This document shows positions 38,161 to 51,570 of a stretch of 64,000 bases of DNA, in pieces (positions within the stretch are counted from its first letter, which is position 1; the number at the start of each line of letters is the position of its first letter). Below the pieces are notes generated by a model. It searched no databases and was not told the DNA's origin. It saw nothing but the letters and a program-made list of their open reading frames with translations. A program made the translations under genes and the position numbers. Source of the stretch: Membranipora membranacea (taxonomy: Eukaryota; Bryozoa; Gymnolaemata; Cheilostomatida; Membraniporidae); assembly GCA_914767715.1 (NCBI GenBank), contig OU612065.1, positions 22,940,001-23,004,000 of the forward strand, written 5' to 3'.

Positions 38161-40172
38161 GTGGGTATCACGCTGTTTTTTCGCTCGGATCAAAAAATAG
38201 ATTTGCTTTTAACTCACCTCATGAGGAGGAGCAACTCCTGCTTATCTCGAATCTGCAAACCGTTTGGCTCTGTGGCTTTTCATTCTCCGTCAGCGCCCGT
38301 TTTAATTAGGGTCACTTTTGCTAAAAAAAAACATGCCATACGCCACCGTTCAAAAATAAAAACTCTGTCGAATCTTTATCAAACTCCGACCAGTTCAAGC
38401 TCTTATCGGCCTTACTCTAAATCCAGAATATTGGAATCATCGGGTTAATAGGGGAGTAATTAAGCTGACTTTAAATTTGCAAAGTTATACCAAGGGTGGG
38501 TATCACGCTTTTTTTTCGCTCGGATCAAAAAATAGATTTGCTTCTAACTCACATCATGAGGAGGAGCAACTCCTGCTTATCTCGAATCTGCAAACCGTTT
38601 GGCTCTGTGGCTTTTCATTCTCCGTCAGCGCCCGTTTTAATTAGGGTCACTTTTGCTAAAAAAAAACATGCCATACGCCACCGTTCAAAAATAAAAACTC
38701 TGTCGAATCTTTATCAAACTCCGACCAGTTCAAGCTCTTATCGGCCTTACTCTAAATCCAGAATATTGGAATCATCGGGTTAATAGGGGGGTAATTAAGC
38801 TGACTTTAAATTTGCAAAATTATACCAAGGGTGGGTATCACGCTTTTTTTTCGCTCGGATCAAAAAATAGATTTGCTTTTAACTCACCTCATGAGGAGGA
38901 GCAACTCCTGCTTATCTCGAATCTGCAAACCGTTTGGCTCTGTGGCTTTTCATTCTCCGTCAGCGCCCGTTTTAATTAGGGTCACATTTGCTAAAAAAAA
39001 ACATGCCATACGCCACCGTTCAAAAATAAAAACTCTGTCGAATCTTTATCAAACTCCGACCAGTTCAAGCTCTTATCGGCCTTACTCTAAATCCAGAATA
39101 TTGGAATCATCGGGTTAATAGGGGGGTAATTAAGCTGACTTTAAATTTGCAAAATTATACCAAGGGTGGGTATCACGCTTTTTTTTCGCTCGGATCAAAA
39201 AATAGATTTGCTTTTAACTCACCTCATGAGGAGGAGCAACTCCTGCTTATCTCGAATCTGCAAACCGTTTGGCTCTGTGGCTTTTCATTCTCCGTCAGCG
39301 CCCGTTTTAATTAGGGTCACTTTTGCTAAAAAAAAACATGCCATACGCCACCGTTCAAAAATAAAAACTCTGTCGAATCTTTATCAAACTCCGACCAGTT
39401 CAAGCTCTTATCGGCCTTACTCTAAGTCCAGAATATTGGAATCATCGGGTTAATAGGGGGGGTAATTAAGCTGACTTTAAATTTGCAAAATTATACCAAG
39501 GGTGGGTATCACGCTTTTTTTTCGCTCGGATCAAAAAATAGATTTGCTTTTAACTCACATCATGAGGAGGAGCAACTCCTGCTTATCTCGAATCTGCAAA
39601 CCGTTTGGCTCTGTGGCTTTTCATTCTCCGTCAGCGCCCGTTTTAATTAGGGTCACTTTTGCTAAAAAAAATCATGCCATACGCCACCGTTCAAAAATAA
39701 AAACTCTGTCGAATCTTTATCAAACTCCGACCAGTTCAAGCTCTTATCGGCCTTACTCTAAGTCCAGAATATTGGAATCATCGGGTTAATAGGGGGGGTA
39801 ACTAAGCTGACTTTAAATTTGCAAAATTATACCAAGGGTGGGTATCACGCTTTTTTTTCGCTCGGATCAAAAAATAGATTTGCTTTTACCTCACATCATG
39901 AGGAGGAGCAACTCCTGCTTATCTCAAATCTGCAAACCGTTTGGCTCTGTGGCTTTTCATTCTCCGTCAGCGCCCGTTTTAATTAGGGTCACTTTTGCTA
40001 AAAAATAACATGCCATACGCCACCGTTCAAAAATAAAAACTCTGTCGAATCTTTATCAAACTCCGACCAGTTCAAGCTCTTATCGGCCTTACTCTAAATC
40101 CAGAATATTGGAATCATCGGGTTAATAGGGGGGTAATTAAGCTGACTTTAAATTTGCAAAATTATACCAAGG
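38161..40172 (+). repeat. Truncated super-repeat (6 monomers)
   Basis: Order: 38161 (GCTGTTTTTT, ends GGGGAG), 38496 (S markers plus the B change CACATCATG in one monomer), extra monomer 38831 (CACATTTGC), A 39166, B 39502 (AAAATCATGCC, GGTAACTAAG), then the divergent monomer 39838. It follows the 35141 unit for five monomers and then stops matching. Monomer 38496 combines S and B markers and so looks recombinant. Confidence 0.88.
39838..40172 (+). repeat. Divergent monomer at super-repeat break
   Basis: This B-like monomer has several private changes: TTTTACCTCACATC, ATCTCAAATCTG and GCTAAAAAATAAC, the last giving a stop in the open frame. It lies exactly where the super-repeat pattern stops. 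The next monomer, 40173, is L type with CCGTTTTGCTC. Confidence 0.88.
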
Positions 40173-43100
40173 GTGGGTATCACGCTTTTTCTTCGCTCGG
40201 ATCAAAAAATAGATTTGCTTTTAACTCACCTCATGAGGAGGAGCAACTCCTGCTTATCTCGAATCTGCAAACCGTTTTGCTCTGTGGCTTTTCATTCTCC
40301 GTCAGCGCCCGTTTTAATTAGGGTCACTTTTGCTAAAAAAAAACATGCCATACGCCACCGTTCAAAAATAAAAACTCTGTCGAATCTTTATCAAACTCCG
40401 ACCAGTTCAAGCTCTTATCGGCCTTACTCTAAATCCAGAATATTGGAATCATCGGGTTAATAGGGGGGTAATTAAGCTGACTTTAAATTTGCAAAATTAT
40501 ACCAAGGGTGGGTATCACGCTTTTTTTTCGCTCGGATCAAAAAATAGATTTGCTTTTAACTCACCTCATGAGGAGGAGCAACTCCTGCTTATCTCGAATC
40601 TGCAAACCGTTTGGCTCTGTGGCTTTTCATTCTCCGTCAGCGCCCGTTTTAATTAGGGTCACTTTTGCTAAAAAAAAACATGCCATACGCCACCGTTCAA
40701 AAATAAAAACTCTGTCGAATCTTTATCAAACTCCGACCAGTTCAAGCTCTTATCGGCCTTACTCTAAATCCAGAATATTGGAATCATCGGGTTAATAGGG
40801 GGGTAATTAAGCTGACTTTAAATTTGCAAAAGTATACCAAGGGTGGGTATCACGCTTTTTCTTCGCTCGGATCAAAAAATAGATTTGCTTTTAACTCACC
40901 TCATGAGGAGGAGCAACTCCTGCTTATCTCGAATCTGCAAACCGTTTGGCTCTGTGGCTTTTCATTCTCCGTCAGCGCCCGTTTTAATTAGGGTCACTTT
41001 TGCTAAAAAAAAACATGCCATACGCCACCGTTCAAAAATAAAAACTCTGTCGAATCTTTATCAAACTCCGACCAGTTCAAGCTCTTATCGGCCTTACTCT
41101 AAATCCAGAATATTGGAATCATCGGGTTAATAGGGGAGTAATTAAGCTGACTTTAAATTTGCAAAGTTATACCAAGGGTGGGTATCACGCTTTTTTTTCG
41201 CTCGGATCAAAAAATAGATTTGCTTCTAACTCACCTCATGAGGAGGAGCAACTCCTGCTTATCTCGAATCTGCAAACCGTTTGGCTCTGTGGCTTTTCAT
41301 TCTCCGTCAGCGCCCGTTTTAATTAGGGTCACTTTTGCTAAAAAAAAACATGCCATACGCCACCGTTCAAAAATAAAAACTCTGTCGAATCTTTATCAAA
41401 CTCCGACCAGTTCAAGCTCTTATCGGCCTTACTCTAAATCCAGAATATTGGAATCATCGGGTTAATAGGGGGGTAATTAAGCTGACTTTAAATTTGCAAA
41501 ATTATACCAAGGGTGGGTATCACGCTTTTTTTTCGCTCGGATCAAAAAATAGATTTGCTTTTAACTCACCTCATGAGGAGGAGCAACTCCTGCTTATCTC
41601 GAATCTGCAAACCGTTTGGCTCTGTGGCTTTTCATTCTCCGTCAGCGCCCGTTTTAATTAGGGTCACTTTTGCTAAAAAAAAACATGCCATACGCCACCG
41701 TTCAAAAATAAAAACTCTGTCGAATCTTTATCAAACTCCGACCAGTTCAAGCTCTTATCGGCCTTACTCTAAGTCCAGAATATTGGAATCATCGGGTTAA
41801 TAGGGGGGGTAATTAAGCTGACTTTAAATTTGCAAAATTATACCAAGGGTGGGTATCACGCTTTTTTTTCGCTCGGATCAAAAAATAGATTTGCTTTTAA
41901 CTCACATCATGAGGAGGAGCAACTCCTGCTTATCTCGAATCTGCAAACCGTTTGGCTCTGTGGCTTTTCATTCTCCGTCAGCGCCCGTTTTAATTAGGGT
42001 CACTTTTGCTAAAAAAAAACATGCCATACGCCACCGTTCAAAAATAAAAACTCTGTCGAATCTTTATCAAACTCCGACCAGTTCAAGCTCTTATCGGCCT
42101 TACTCTAAATCCAGAATATTGGAATCATCGGGTTAATAGGGGGGGTAATTAAGCTGACTTTAAATTTGCAAAATTATACCAAGGGTGGGTATCACGCTTT
42201 TTTTTCGCTCGGATCAAAAAATAGATTTGCTTTTAACTCACATCATGAGGAGGAGCAACTCCTGCTTATCTCGAATCTGCAAACCGTTTGGCTCTGTGGC
42301 TTTTCATTCTCCGTCAGCGCCCGTTTTAATTAGGGTCACTTTTGCTAAAAAAAAACATGCCATACGCCACCGTTCAAAAATAAAAACTCTGTCGAATCTT
42401 TATCAAACTCCGACCAGTTCAAGCTCTTATCGGCCTTACTCTAAATCCAGAATATTGGAATCATCGGGTTAATAGGGGGGGTAATTAAGCTGACTTTAAA
42501 TTTGCAAAATTATACCAAGGGTGGGTATCACGCTTTTTTTTCGCCCGGATCAAAAAATAGATTTGCTTTTAACTCACCTCATGAGGAGGAGCAACTCCTG
42601 CTTATCTCGAATCTGCAAACCGTTTGGCTCTGTGGCTTTTCATTCTCCGTCAGCGCCCGTTTTAATTAGGGTCACTTTTGCTAAAAAAAAACATGCCATA
42701 CGCCACCGTTCAAAAATAAAAACTCTGTCGAATCTTTATCAAACTCCGACCAGTTCAAGCTCTTATCGGCCTTACTCTAAATCCAGAATATTGGAATCAT
42801 CGGGTTAATAGGGGAGTAATTAAGCTGACTTTAAATTTGCAAAGTTATACCAAGGGTGGGTATCACGCTTTTTTTTCGCTCGGATCAAAAAATAGATTTG
42901 CTTCTAACTCACCTCATGAGGAGGAGCAACTCCTGCTTATCTCGAATCTGCAAACCGTTTGGCTCTGTGGCTTTTCATTCTCCGTCAGCGCCCGTTTTAA
43001 TTAGGGTCACTTTTGCTAAAAAAAAACATGCCATACGCCACCGTTCAAAAATAAAAACTCTGTCGAATCTTTATCAAACTCCGACCAGTTCAAGCTCTTA

Positions 43101-43860
43101 TCGGCCTTACTCTAAATCCAGAATATTGGAATCATCGGGTTAATAGGGGGGTAATTAAGCTGACTTTAAATTTGCAAAATTATACCAAGGGTGGGTATCA
43201 CGCTTTTTTTTCGCTCGGATCAAAAAATAGATTTGCTTTTAACTCACCTCATGAGGAGGAGCAACTCCTGCTTATCTCGAATCTGCAAACCGTTTGGCTC
43301 TGTGGCTTTTCATTCTCCGTCAGCGCCCGTTTTAATTAGGGTCACTTTTGCTAAAAAAAAACATGCCATACGCCACCGTTCAAAAATAAAAGCTCTGTCG
43401 AATCTTTATCAAACTCCGACCAGTTCAAGCTCTTATCGGCCTTACTCTAAATCCAGAATATTGGAATCATCGGGTTAATAGGGGGGTAATTAAGCTGACT
43501 TTAAATTTGCAAAATTATACCAAGGGTGGGTATCACGCTTTTTCTTCGCTCGGATCAAAAAATAGATTTGCTTTTAACTCACCTCATGAGGAGGAGCAAC
43601 TCCTGCTTATCTCGAATCTGCAAACCGTTTGGCTCTGTGGCTTTTCATTCTCCGTCAGCGCCCGTTTTAATTAGGGTCACTTTTGCTAAAAAAAAACATG
43701 CCATACGCCACCGTTCAAAAATAAAAACTCTGTCGAATCTTTATCAAACTCCGACCAGTTCAAGCTCTTATCGGCCTTACTCTAAATCCAGAATATTGGA
43801 ATCATCGGGTTAATAGGGGGGTAATTAAGCTGACTTTAAATTTGCAAAATTATACCAAGG
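40173..43860 (+). repeat. Mixed stretch of eleven monomers
   Basis: Starts: 40173 L, 40508, 40843 L (ends GGGGAG, preceded by CAAAAGTATA), 41178 S, 41513 A, 41849 B, 42185 B, 42521 C (ends GGGGAG), 42856 S, 43191 (AAAAGCTCTG), 43526 L. Two adjacent B monomers at 41849 and 42185 suggest duplication of one B inside an A-B-C trimer. A C monomer ending in GGGGAG followed by S combines the two trimer types. Confidence 0.87.
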
Positions 43861-46800
43861 GTGGGTATCACGCTTTTTTTTCGCTCGGATCAAAAAATAG
43901 ATTTGCTTTTAACTCACCTCATGAGGAGGAGCAACTCCTGCTTATCTCGAATCTGCAAACCGTTTGGCTCTGTGGCTTTTCATTCTCCGTCAGCGCCCGT
44001 TTTAATTAGGGTCACTTTTGCTAAAAAAAAACATGCCATACGCCACCGTTCAAAAATAAAAACTCTGTCGAATCTTTATCAAACTCCGACCAGTTCAAGC
44101 TCTTATCGGCCTTACTCTAAGTCCAGAATATTGGAATCATCGGGTTAATAGGGGGGGTAATTAAGCTGACTTTAAATTTGCAAAATTATACCAAGGGTGG
44201 GTATCACGCTTTTTTTTCGCTCGGATCAAAAAATAGATTTGCTTTTAACTCACATCATGAGGAGGAGCAACTCCTGCTTATCTCGAATCTGCAAACCGTT
44301 TGGCTCTGTGGCTTTTCATTCTCCGTCAGCGCCCGTTTTAATTAGGGTCACTTTTGCTAGAAAAAAACATGCCATACGCCACCGTTCAAAAATAAAAACT
44401 CTGTCGAATCTTTATCAAACTCCGACCAGTTCAAGCTCTTATCGGCCTTACTCTAAATCCAGAATATTGGAATCATCGGGTTAATAGGGGGGTAATTAAG
44501 CTGACTTTAAATTTGCAAAATTATACCAAGGGTGGGTATCACGCTTTTTTTTCGCCCGGATCAAAAAATAGATTTGCTTTTAACTCACCTCATGAGGAGG
44601 AGCAACTCCTGCTTATCTCGAATCTGCAAACCGTTTGGCTCTGTGGCTTTTCATTCTCCGTCAGCGCCCGTTTTAATTAGGGTCACTTTTGCTAAAAAAA
44701 AACATGCCATACGCCACCGTTCAAAAATAAAAACTCTGTCGAATCTTTATCAAACTCCGACCAGTTCAAGCTCTTATCGGCCTTACTCTAAATCCAGAAT
44801 ATTGGAATCATCGGGTTAATAGGGGGGTAATTAAGCTGACTTTAAATTTGCAAAATTATACCAAGGGTGGGTATCACGCTTTTTCTTCGCTCGGATCAAA
44901 AAATAGATTTGCTTTTAACTCACCTCATGAGGAGGAGCAACTCCTGCTTATCTCGAATCTGCAAACCGTTTGGCTCTGTGGCTTTTCATTCTCCGTCAGC
45001 GCCCGTTTTAATAAGGGTCACTTTTGCTAAAAAAAAACATGCCATACGCCACCGTTCAAAAATAAAAACTCTGTCGAATCTTTATCAAACTCCGACCAGT
45101 TCAAGCTCTTATCGGCCTTACTCTAAATCCAGAATATTGGAATCATCGGGTTAATAGGGGGGTAATTAAGCTGACTTTAAATTTGCAAAATTATACCAAG
45201 GATGGGTATCACGCTTGTTTTTTGCTCGGATCAAAAAATAGATTTGCTTTTAACTCACCTCATGAGGAGGAGCAACTCCTGCTTATCTCGAATCTGCAAA
45301 CCGTTTGGCTCTGTGGCTTTTCATTCTCCGTCAGCGCCCGTTTTAATTAGGGTCACTTTTGCTAAAAAAAAACATGCCATACGCCACCGTTCAAAAATAA
45401 AAACTCTGTCGAATCTTTATCAAACTCCGACCAGTTCAAGCTCTTATCGGCCTTACTCTAAATCCAGAATATTGGAATCATCGGGTTAATAGGGGGGAAA
45501 TTAAGCTGACTTTAAATTTGCAAAATTATACCAAGGGTGGGTATCACGCTTTTTTTTCGCTCGGATCAAAAAATAGATTTGCTTTTAACTCACATCATGA
45601 GGAGGAGCAACTCCTGCTTATCTCGAATCTGCAAACCGTTTGGCTCTGTGGCTTTTCATTCTCCGTCAGCGCCCGTTTTAATTAGGGTCACTTTTGCTAA
45701 AAAAAAACATGCCATACGCCACCGTTCAAAAATAAAAACTCTGTCGAATCTTTATCAAACTCCGACCAGTTCAAGCTCTTATCGGCCTTACTCTAAATCC
45801 AGAATATTGGAATCATCGGGTTAATAGGGGGGTAATTAAGCTGACTTTAAATTTGCAAAATTATACCAAGGGTGGGTATCACGCTTTTTTTTCGCCCGGA
45901 TCAAAAAATAGATTTGCTTTTAACTCACCTCATGAGGAGGAGCAACTCCTGCTTATCTCGAATCTGCAAACCGTTTGGCTCTGTGGCTTTTCATTCTCCG
46001 TCAGCGCCCGTTTTAATTAGGGTCACTTTTGCTAAAAAAAAACATGCCATACGCCACCGTTCAAAAATAAAAACTCTGTCGAATCTTTATCAAACTCCGA
46101 CCAGTTCAAGCTCTTATCGGCCTTACTCTAAATCCAGAATATCGGAATCATCGGGGTAATAGGGGAGTAATTAAGCTGACTTTAAATTTCCAAAGTTATA
46201 CCAAGGGTGGGTATCACGCTTTTTTTTCGCTCGGATCAAAAAATAGATTTGCTTCTAACTCACCTCATGAGGAGGAGCAACTCCTGCTTATCTCGAATCT
46301 GCAAACCGTTTGGCTCTGTGGCTTTTCATTCTCCGTCAGCGCCCGTTTTAATTAGGGTCACTTTTGCTAAAAAAAAACATGCCATACGCCACCGTTCAAA
46401 AATAAAAACTCTGTCGAATCTTTATCAAACTCCGACCAGTTCAAGCTCTTATCGGCCTTACTCTAAATCCAGAATATTGGAATCATCGGGTTAATAGGGG
46501 GGTAATTAAGCTGACTTTAAATTTGCAAAATTATACCAAGGGTGGGTATCACGCTTTTTTTTCGCTCGGATCAAAAAATAGATTTGCTTTTAACTCACCT
46601 CATGAGGAGGAGCAACTCCTGCTTATCTCGAATCTGCAAACCGTTTGGCTCTGTGGCTTTTTATTCTCCGTCAGCGCCCGTTTTAATTAGGGTCACTTTT
46701 GCTAAAAAAAAACATACCATACGCCACCGTTCAAAAATAAAAACTCTGTCGAATCTTTATCAAACTCCGACCAGTTCAAGCTCTTATCGGCCTTACTCTA

Positions 46801-49800
46801 AGTCCAGAATATTGGAATCATCGGGTTAATAGGGGGGGTAATTAAGCTGACTTTAAATTTGCAAAATTATACCAAGGGTGGGTATCACGCTTTTTTTTCG
46901 CTCGGATCAAAAAATAGATTTGCTTTTAACTCACATCATGAGGAGGAGCAACTCCTGCTTATCTCGAATCTGCAAACCGTTTGGCTCTGTGGCTTTTCAT
47001 TCTCCGTCAGCGCCCGTTTTAATTAGGGTCACTTTTGCTAAAAAAAAACATGCCATACGCCACCGTTCAAAAATAAAAACTCTGTCGAATCTTTATCAAA
47101 CTCCGACCAGTTCAAGCTCTTATCGGCCTTACTCTAAATCCAGAATATTGGAATCATCGGGTTAATAGGGGGGGGTAATTAAGCTGACTTTAAATTTGCA
47201 AAATTATACCAAGGGTGGGTATCACGCTTTTTTTTCGCCCGGATCAAAAAATAGATTTGCTTTTAACTCACCTCATGAGGAGGAGCAACTCCTGCTTATC
47301 TCGAATCTGCAAACCGTTTGGCTCTGTGGCTTTTCATTCTCCGTCAGCGCCCGTTTTAATTAGGGTCACTTTTGCTAAAAAAAAACATGCCATACGCCAC
47401 CGTTCAAAAATAAAAACTCTGTCGAATCTTTATCAAACTCCGACCAGTTCAAGCTCTTATCGGCCTTACTCTAAATCCAGAATATTGGAATCATCGGGTT
47501 AATAGGGGGGTAATTAAGCTGACTTTAAATTTGCAAAATTATACCAAGGGTGGGTATCACGCTTTTTCTTCGCTCGGATCAAAAAATAGATTTGCTTTTA
47601 ACTCACCTCATGAGGAGGAGCAACTCCTGCTTATCTCGAATCTGCAAACCGTTTGGCTCTGTGGCTTTTCATTCTCCGTCAGCGCCCGTTTTAATAAGGG
47701 TCACTTTTGCTAAAAAAAAACATGCCATACGCCACCGTTCAAAAATAAAAACTCTGTCGAATCTTTATCAAACTCCGACCAGTTCAAGCTCTTATCGGCC
47801 TTACTCTAAATCCAGAATATTGTAATCATCGGGTTAATAGGGGGGTAATTAAGCTGACTTTAAATTTGCAAAATTATACCAAGGGTGGGTATCACGCTTT
47901 TTTTTCGCTCGGATCAAAAAATAGATTTGCTTTTAACTCACCTCATGAGGAGGAGCAACTCCTGCTTATCTCGAATCTGCAAACCGTTTGGCTCTGTGGC
48001 TTTTCATTCTCCGTCAGCGCCCGTTTTAATTAGGGTCACTTTTGCTAAAAAAAAACATGCCATACGCCACCGTTCAAAAATAAAAACTCTGTCGAATCTT
48101 TATCAAACTCCGACCAGTTCAAGCTCTTATCGGCCTTACTCTAAATCCAGAATATTGGAATCATCGGGTTAATAGGGGGGTAATTAAGCTGACTTTAAAT
48201 TTGCAAAATTATACCAAGGGTGGGTATCACGCTTTTTCTTCGCTCGGATCAAAAAATAGATTTGCTTTTAACTCACCTCATGAGGAGGAGCAACTCCTGC
48301 TTATCTCGAATCTGCAAACCGTTTGGCTCTGTGGCTTTTCATTCTCTGTCAGCGCCCGTTTTAATTAGGGTCACTTTTGCTAAAAAAAAACATGCCATAC
48401 GCCACCGTTCAAAAATAAAAACTCTGTCGAATCTTTATCAAACTCCGACCAGTTCAAGCTCTTATCGGCCTTACTCTAAATCCAGAATATTGGAATCATC
48501 GGGTTAATAGGGGGGTAATTAAGCTGACTTTAAATTTGCAAAATTATACCAAGGGTGGGTATCACGCTTTTTTTTCGCTCGGATCAAAAAATAGATTTGC
48601 TTTTAACTCACCTCATGAGGAGGAGCAACTCCTGCTTATCTCGAATCTGCAAACCGTTTGGCTCTGTGGCTTTTCATTCTCCGTCAGCGCCCGTTTTAAT
48701 TAGGGTCACTTTTGCTAAAAAAAAACATGCCATACGCCACCGTTCAAAAATAAAAACTCTGTCGAATCTTTATCAAACTCCGACCAGCTCAAGCTCTTAT
48801 CGGCCTTACTCTAAATCCAGAATATTGGAATCATCGGGTTAATAGGGGGGTAATTAAGCTGACTTTAAATTTGCAAAATTATACCAAGGGTGGGTATCAC
48901 GCTTTTTCTTCGCTCGGATCAAAAAATAGATTTGCTTTTAACTCACCTCATGAGGAGGGGCAACTCCTGCTTATCTCGAATCTGCAAACCGTTTGGCTCT
49001 GTGGCTTTTCATTCTCCGTCAGCGCCCGTTTTAATTAGGGTCACTTTTGCTAAAAAAAAACATGCCATACGCCACCGTTCAAAAATAAAAACTCTGTCGA
49101 ATCTTTATCAAACTCCGACCAGTTCAAGCTCTTATCGGCCTTACTCTAAATCCAGAATATTGGAATCATCGGGTTAATAGGGGAGTAATTAAGCTGACTT
49201 TAAATTTGCAAAGTTATACCAAGGGTGGGTATCACGCTTTTTTTTCGCTCGGATCAAAAAATAGATTTGCTTTTAACTCACCTCATGAGGAGGAGCAACT
49301 CCTGCTTATCTCGAATCTGCAAACCGTTTGGCTCTGTGGCTTTTCATTCTCCGTCAGCGCCCGTTTTAATTAGGGTCACTTTTGCTAAAAAAAAACATGC
49401 CATACGCCACCGTTCAAAAATAAAAACTCTGTCGAATCTTTATCAAACTCCGACCAGTTCAAGCTCTTATCGGCCTTACTCTAAATCCAGAATATTGGAA
49501 TCATCGGGTTAATAGGGGGGTAATTAAGCTGACTTTAAATTTGCAAAATTATACCAAGGGTGGGTATCACGCTTTTTTTTCGCTCGGATCAAAAAATAGA
49601 TTTGCTTTTAACTCACCTCATGAGGAGGAGCAACTCCTGCTTATCTCGAATCTGCAAACCGTTTGGCTCTGTGGCTATTCATTCTCCGTCAGCGCCCGTT
49701 TTAATTAGGGTCACTTTTGCTAAAAAAAAACATGCCATACGCCACCGTTCAAAAATAAAAACTCTGTCGAATCTTTATCAAACTCCGACCAGTTCAAGCT

Positions 49801-51570
49801 CTTATCGGCCTTACTCTAAATCCAGAATATTGGAATCATCGGGTTAATAGGGGGGTAATTAAGCTGACTTTAAATTTGCAAAATTATACCAAGGGTGGGT
49901 ATCACGCTTTTTCTTCGCTCGGATCAAAAAATAGATTTGCTTTTAACTCACCTCATGAGGAGGAGCAACTCCTGCTTATCTCGAATCTGCAAACCGTTTG
50001 GCTCTGTGGCTTTTCATTCTCCGTCAGCGCCCGTTTTAATTAGGGTCACTTTTGCTAAAAAAAAACATGCCATACGCCACCGTTCAAAAGTAAAAACTCT
50101 GTCGAATCTTTATCAAACTCCGACCAGTTCAAGCTCTTATCGGCCTTACTCTAAATCCAGAATATTGGAATCATCGGGTTAATAGGGGAGTAATTAAGCT
50201 GACTTTAAATTTGCAAAGTTATACCAAGGGTGGGTATCACGCTTTTTTTTCGCTCGGATCAAAAAATAGATTTGCTTCTAACTCACCTCATGAGGAGGAG
50301 CAACTCCTGCTTATCTCGAATCTGCAAACCGTTTGGCTCTGTGGCTTTTCATTATCCGTCAGCGCCCGCTTTAATTAGGGTCACTTTTGCTAAAAAAAAA
50401 CATGCCATACGCCACCGTTCAAAAATAAAAACTCTGTCGAATCTTTATCAAACTCCGACCAGTTCAAGCTCTTATCGGCCTTACTCTAAATCCAGAATAT
50501 TGGAATCATCGGGTTAATAGGGGGGTAATTAAGCTGACTTTAAATTTGCAAAATTATACCAAGGGTGGGTATCACGCTTTTTTTTCGCTCGGATCAAAAA
50601 ATAGATTTGCTTTTAACTCACCTCATGAGGAGGAGCAACTCCTGCTTATCTCGAATCTGCAAACCGTTTGGCTCTGTGGCTTTTCATTCTCCGTCAGCGC
50701 CCGTTTTAATTAGGGTCACTTTTGCTAAAAAAAAACATGCCATACGCCACCGTTCAAAAATAAAAACTCTGTCGAATCTTTATCAAACTCCGACCAGTTC
50801 AAGCTCTTATCGGCCTTACTCTAAATCCAGAATATTGGAATCATCGGGTTAATAGGGGGGTAATTAAGCTGACTTTAAATTTGCAAAATAATACCAAGGG
50901 TGGGTATCACGCTTTTTTTTCGCTCGGATCAAAAAATAGATTTGCTTTTAACTCACCTCATGAGGAGGAGCAACTCCTGCTTATCTCGAATCTGCAAACC
51001 GTTTGGCTCTGTGGCTTTTCATTCTCCGTCAGCGCCCGTTTTAATTAGGGTCACTTTTGCTAAAAAAAAACATGCCATACGCCACCGTTCAAAAATAAAA
51101 ACTCTGTCGAATCTTTATCAAACTCCGACCAGTTCAAGCTCTTATCGGCCTTACTCTAAGTCCAGAATATTGGAATCATCGGGTTAATAGGGGGGGTAAT
51201 TAAGCTGACTTTAAATTTGCAAAATTATACCAAGGGTGGGTATCACGCTTTTTTTTCGCTCGGATCAAAAAATAGATTTGCTTTTAACTCACATCATGAG
51301 GAGGAGCAACTCCTGCTTATCTCGAATCTGCAAACCGTTTGGCTCTGTGGCTTTTCATTCTCCGTCAGCGCCCGTTTTAATTAGGGTCACTTTTGCTAAA
51401 AAAAAACATGCCATACGCCACCGTTCAAAAATAAAAACTCTGTCGAATCTTTATCAAACTCCGACCAGTTCAAGCTCTTATCGGCCTTACTCTAAATCCA
51501 GAATATTGGAATCATCGGGTTAATAGGGGGGTAATTAAGCTGACTTTAAATTTGCAAAATTATACCAAGG
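43861..51570 (+). repeat. Duplicated segment 3, left copy (7710 bp, 23 monomers)
   Basis: Markers recur in order in 51571-58946: GCTAGAAAA (44197/51907), AATAAGG (44867/52577), GCTTGTTTTTTGC with GGATGGG (45202/52912), GGGGGGAAATTAAG, ATCGGAATCATCGGGGTAA (45872/53582), TTTCCAAAG, TTTTTATTC (46542/53917), TTGTAATC (47550/54926), TTCTCTGTC (48220/55596), CCAGCTCAAG (48555/55931), GAGGGGCAAC (48890/56266), GGCTATTC (49560/56936), AAAAGTAAAA (49895/57271), ATTATCC with CCGCTTT (50230/57606). The offset is 7,710 bp, then 7,375-7,376 bp after the copy lost one monomer. Confidence 0.96.
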
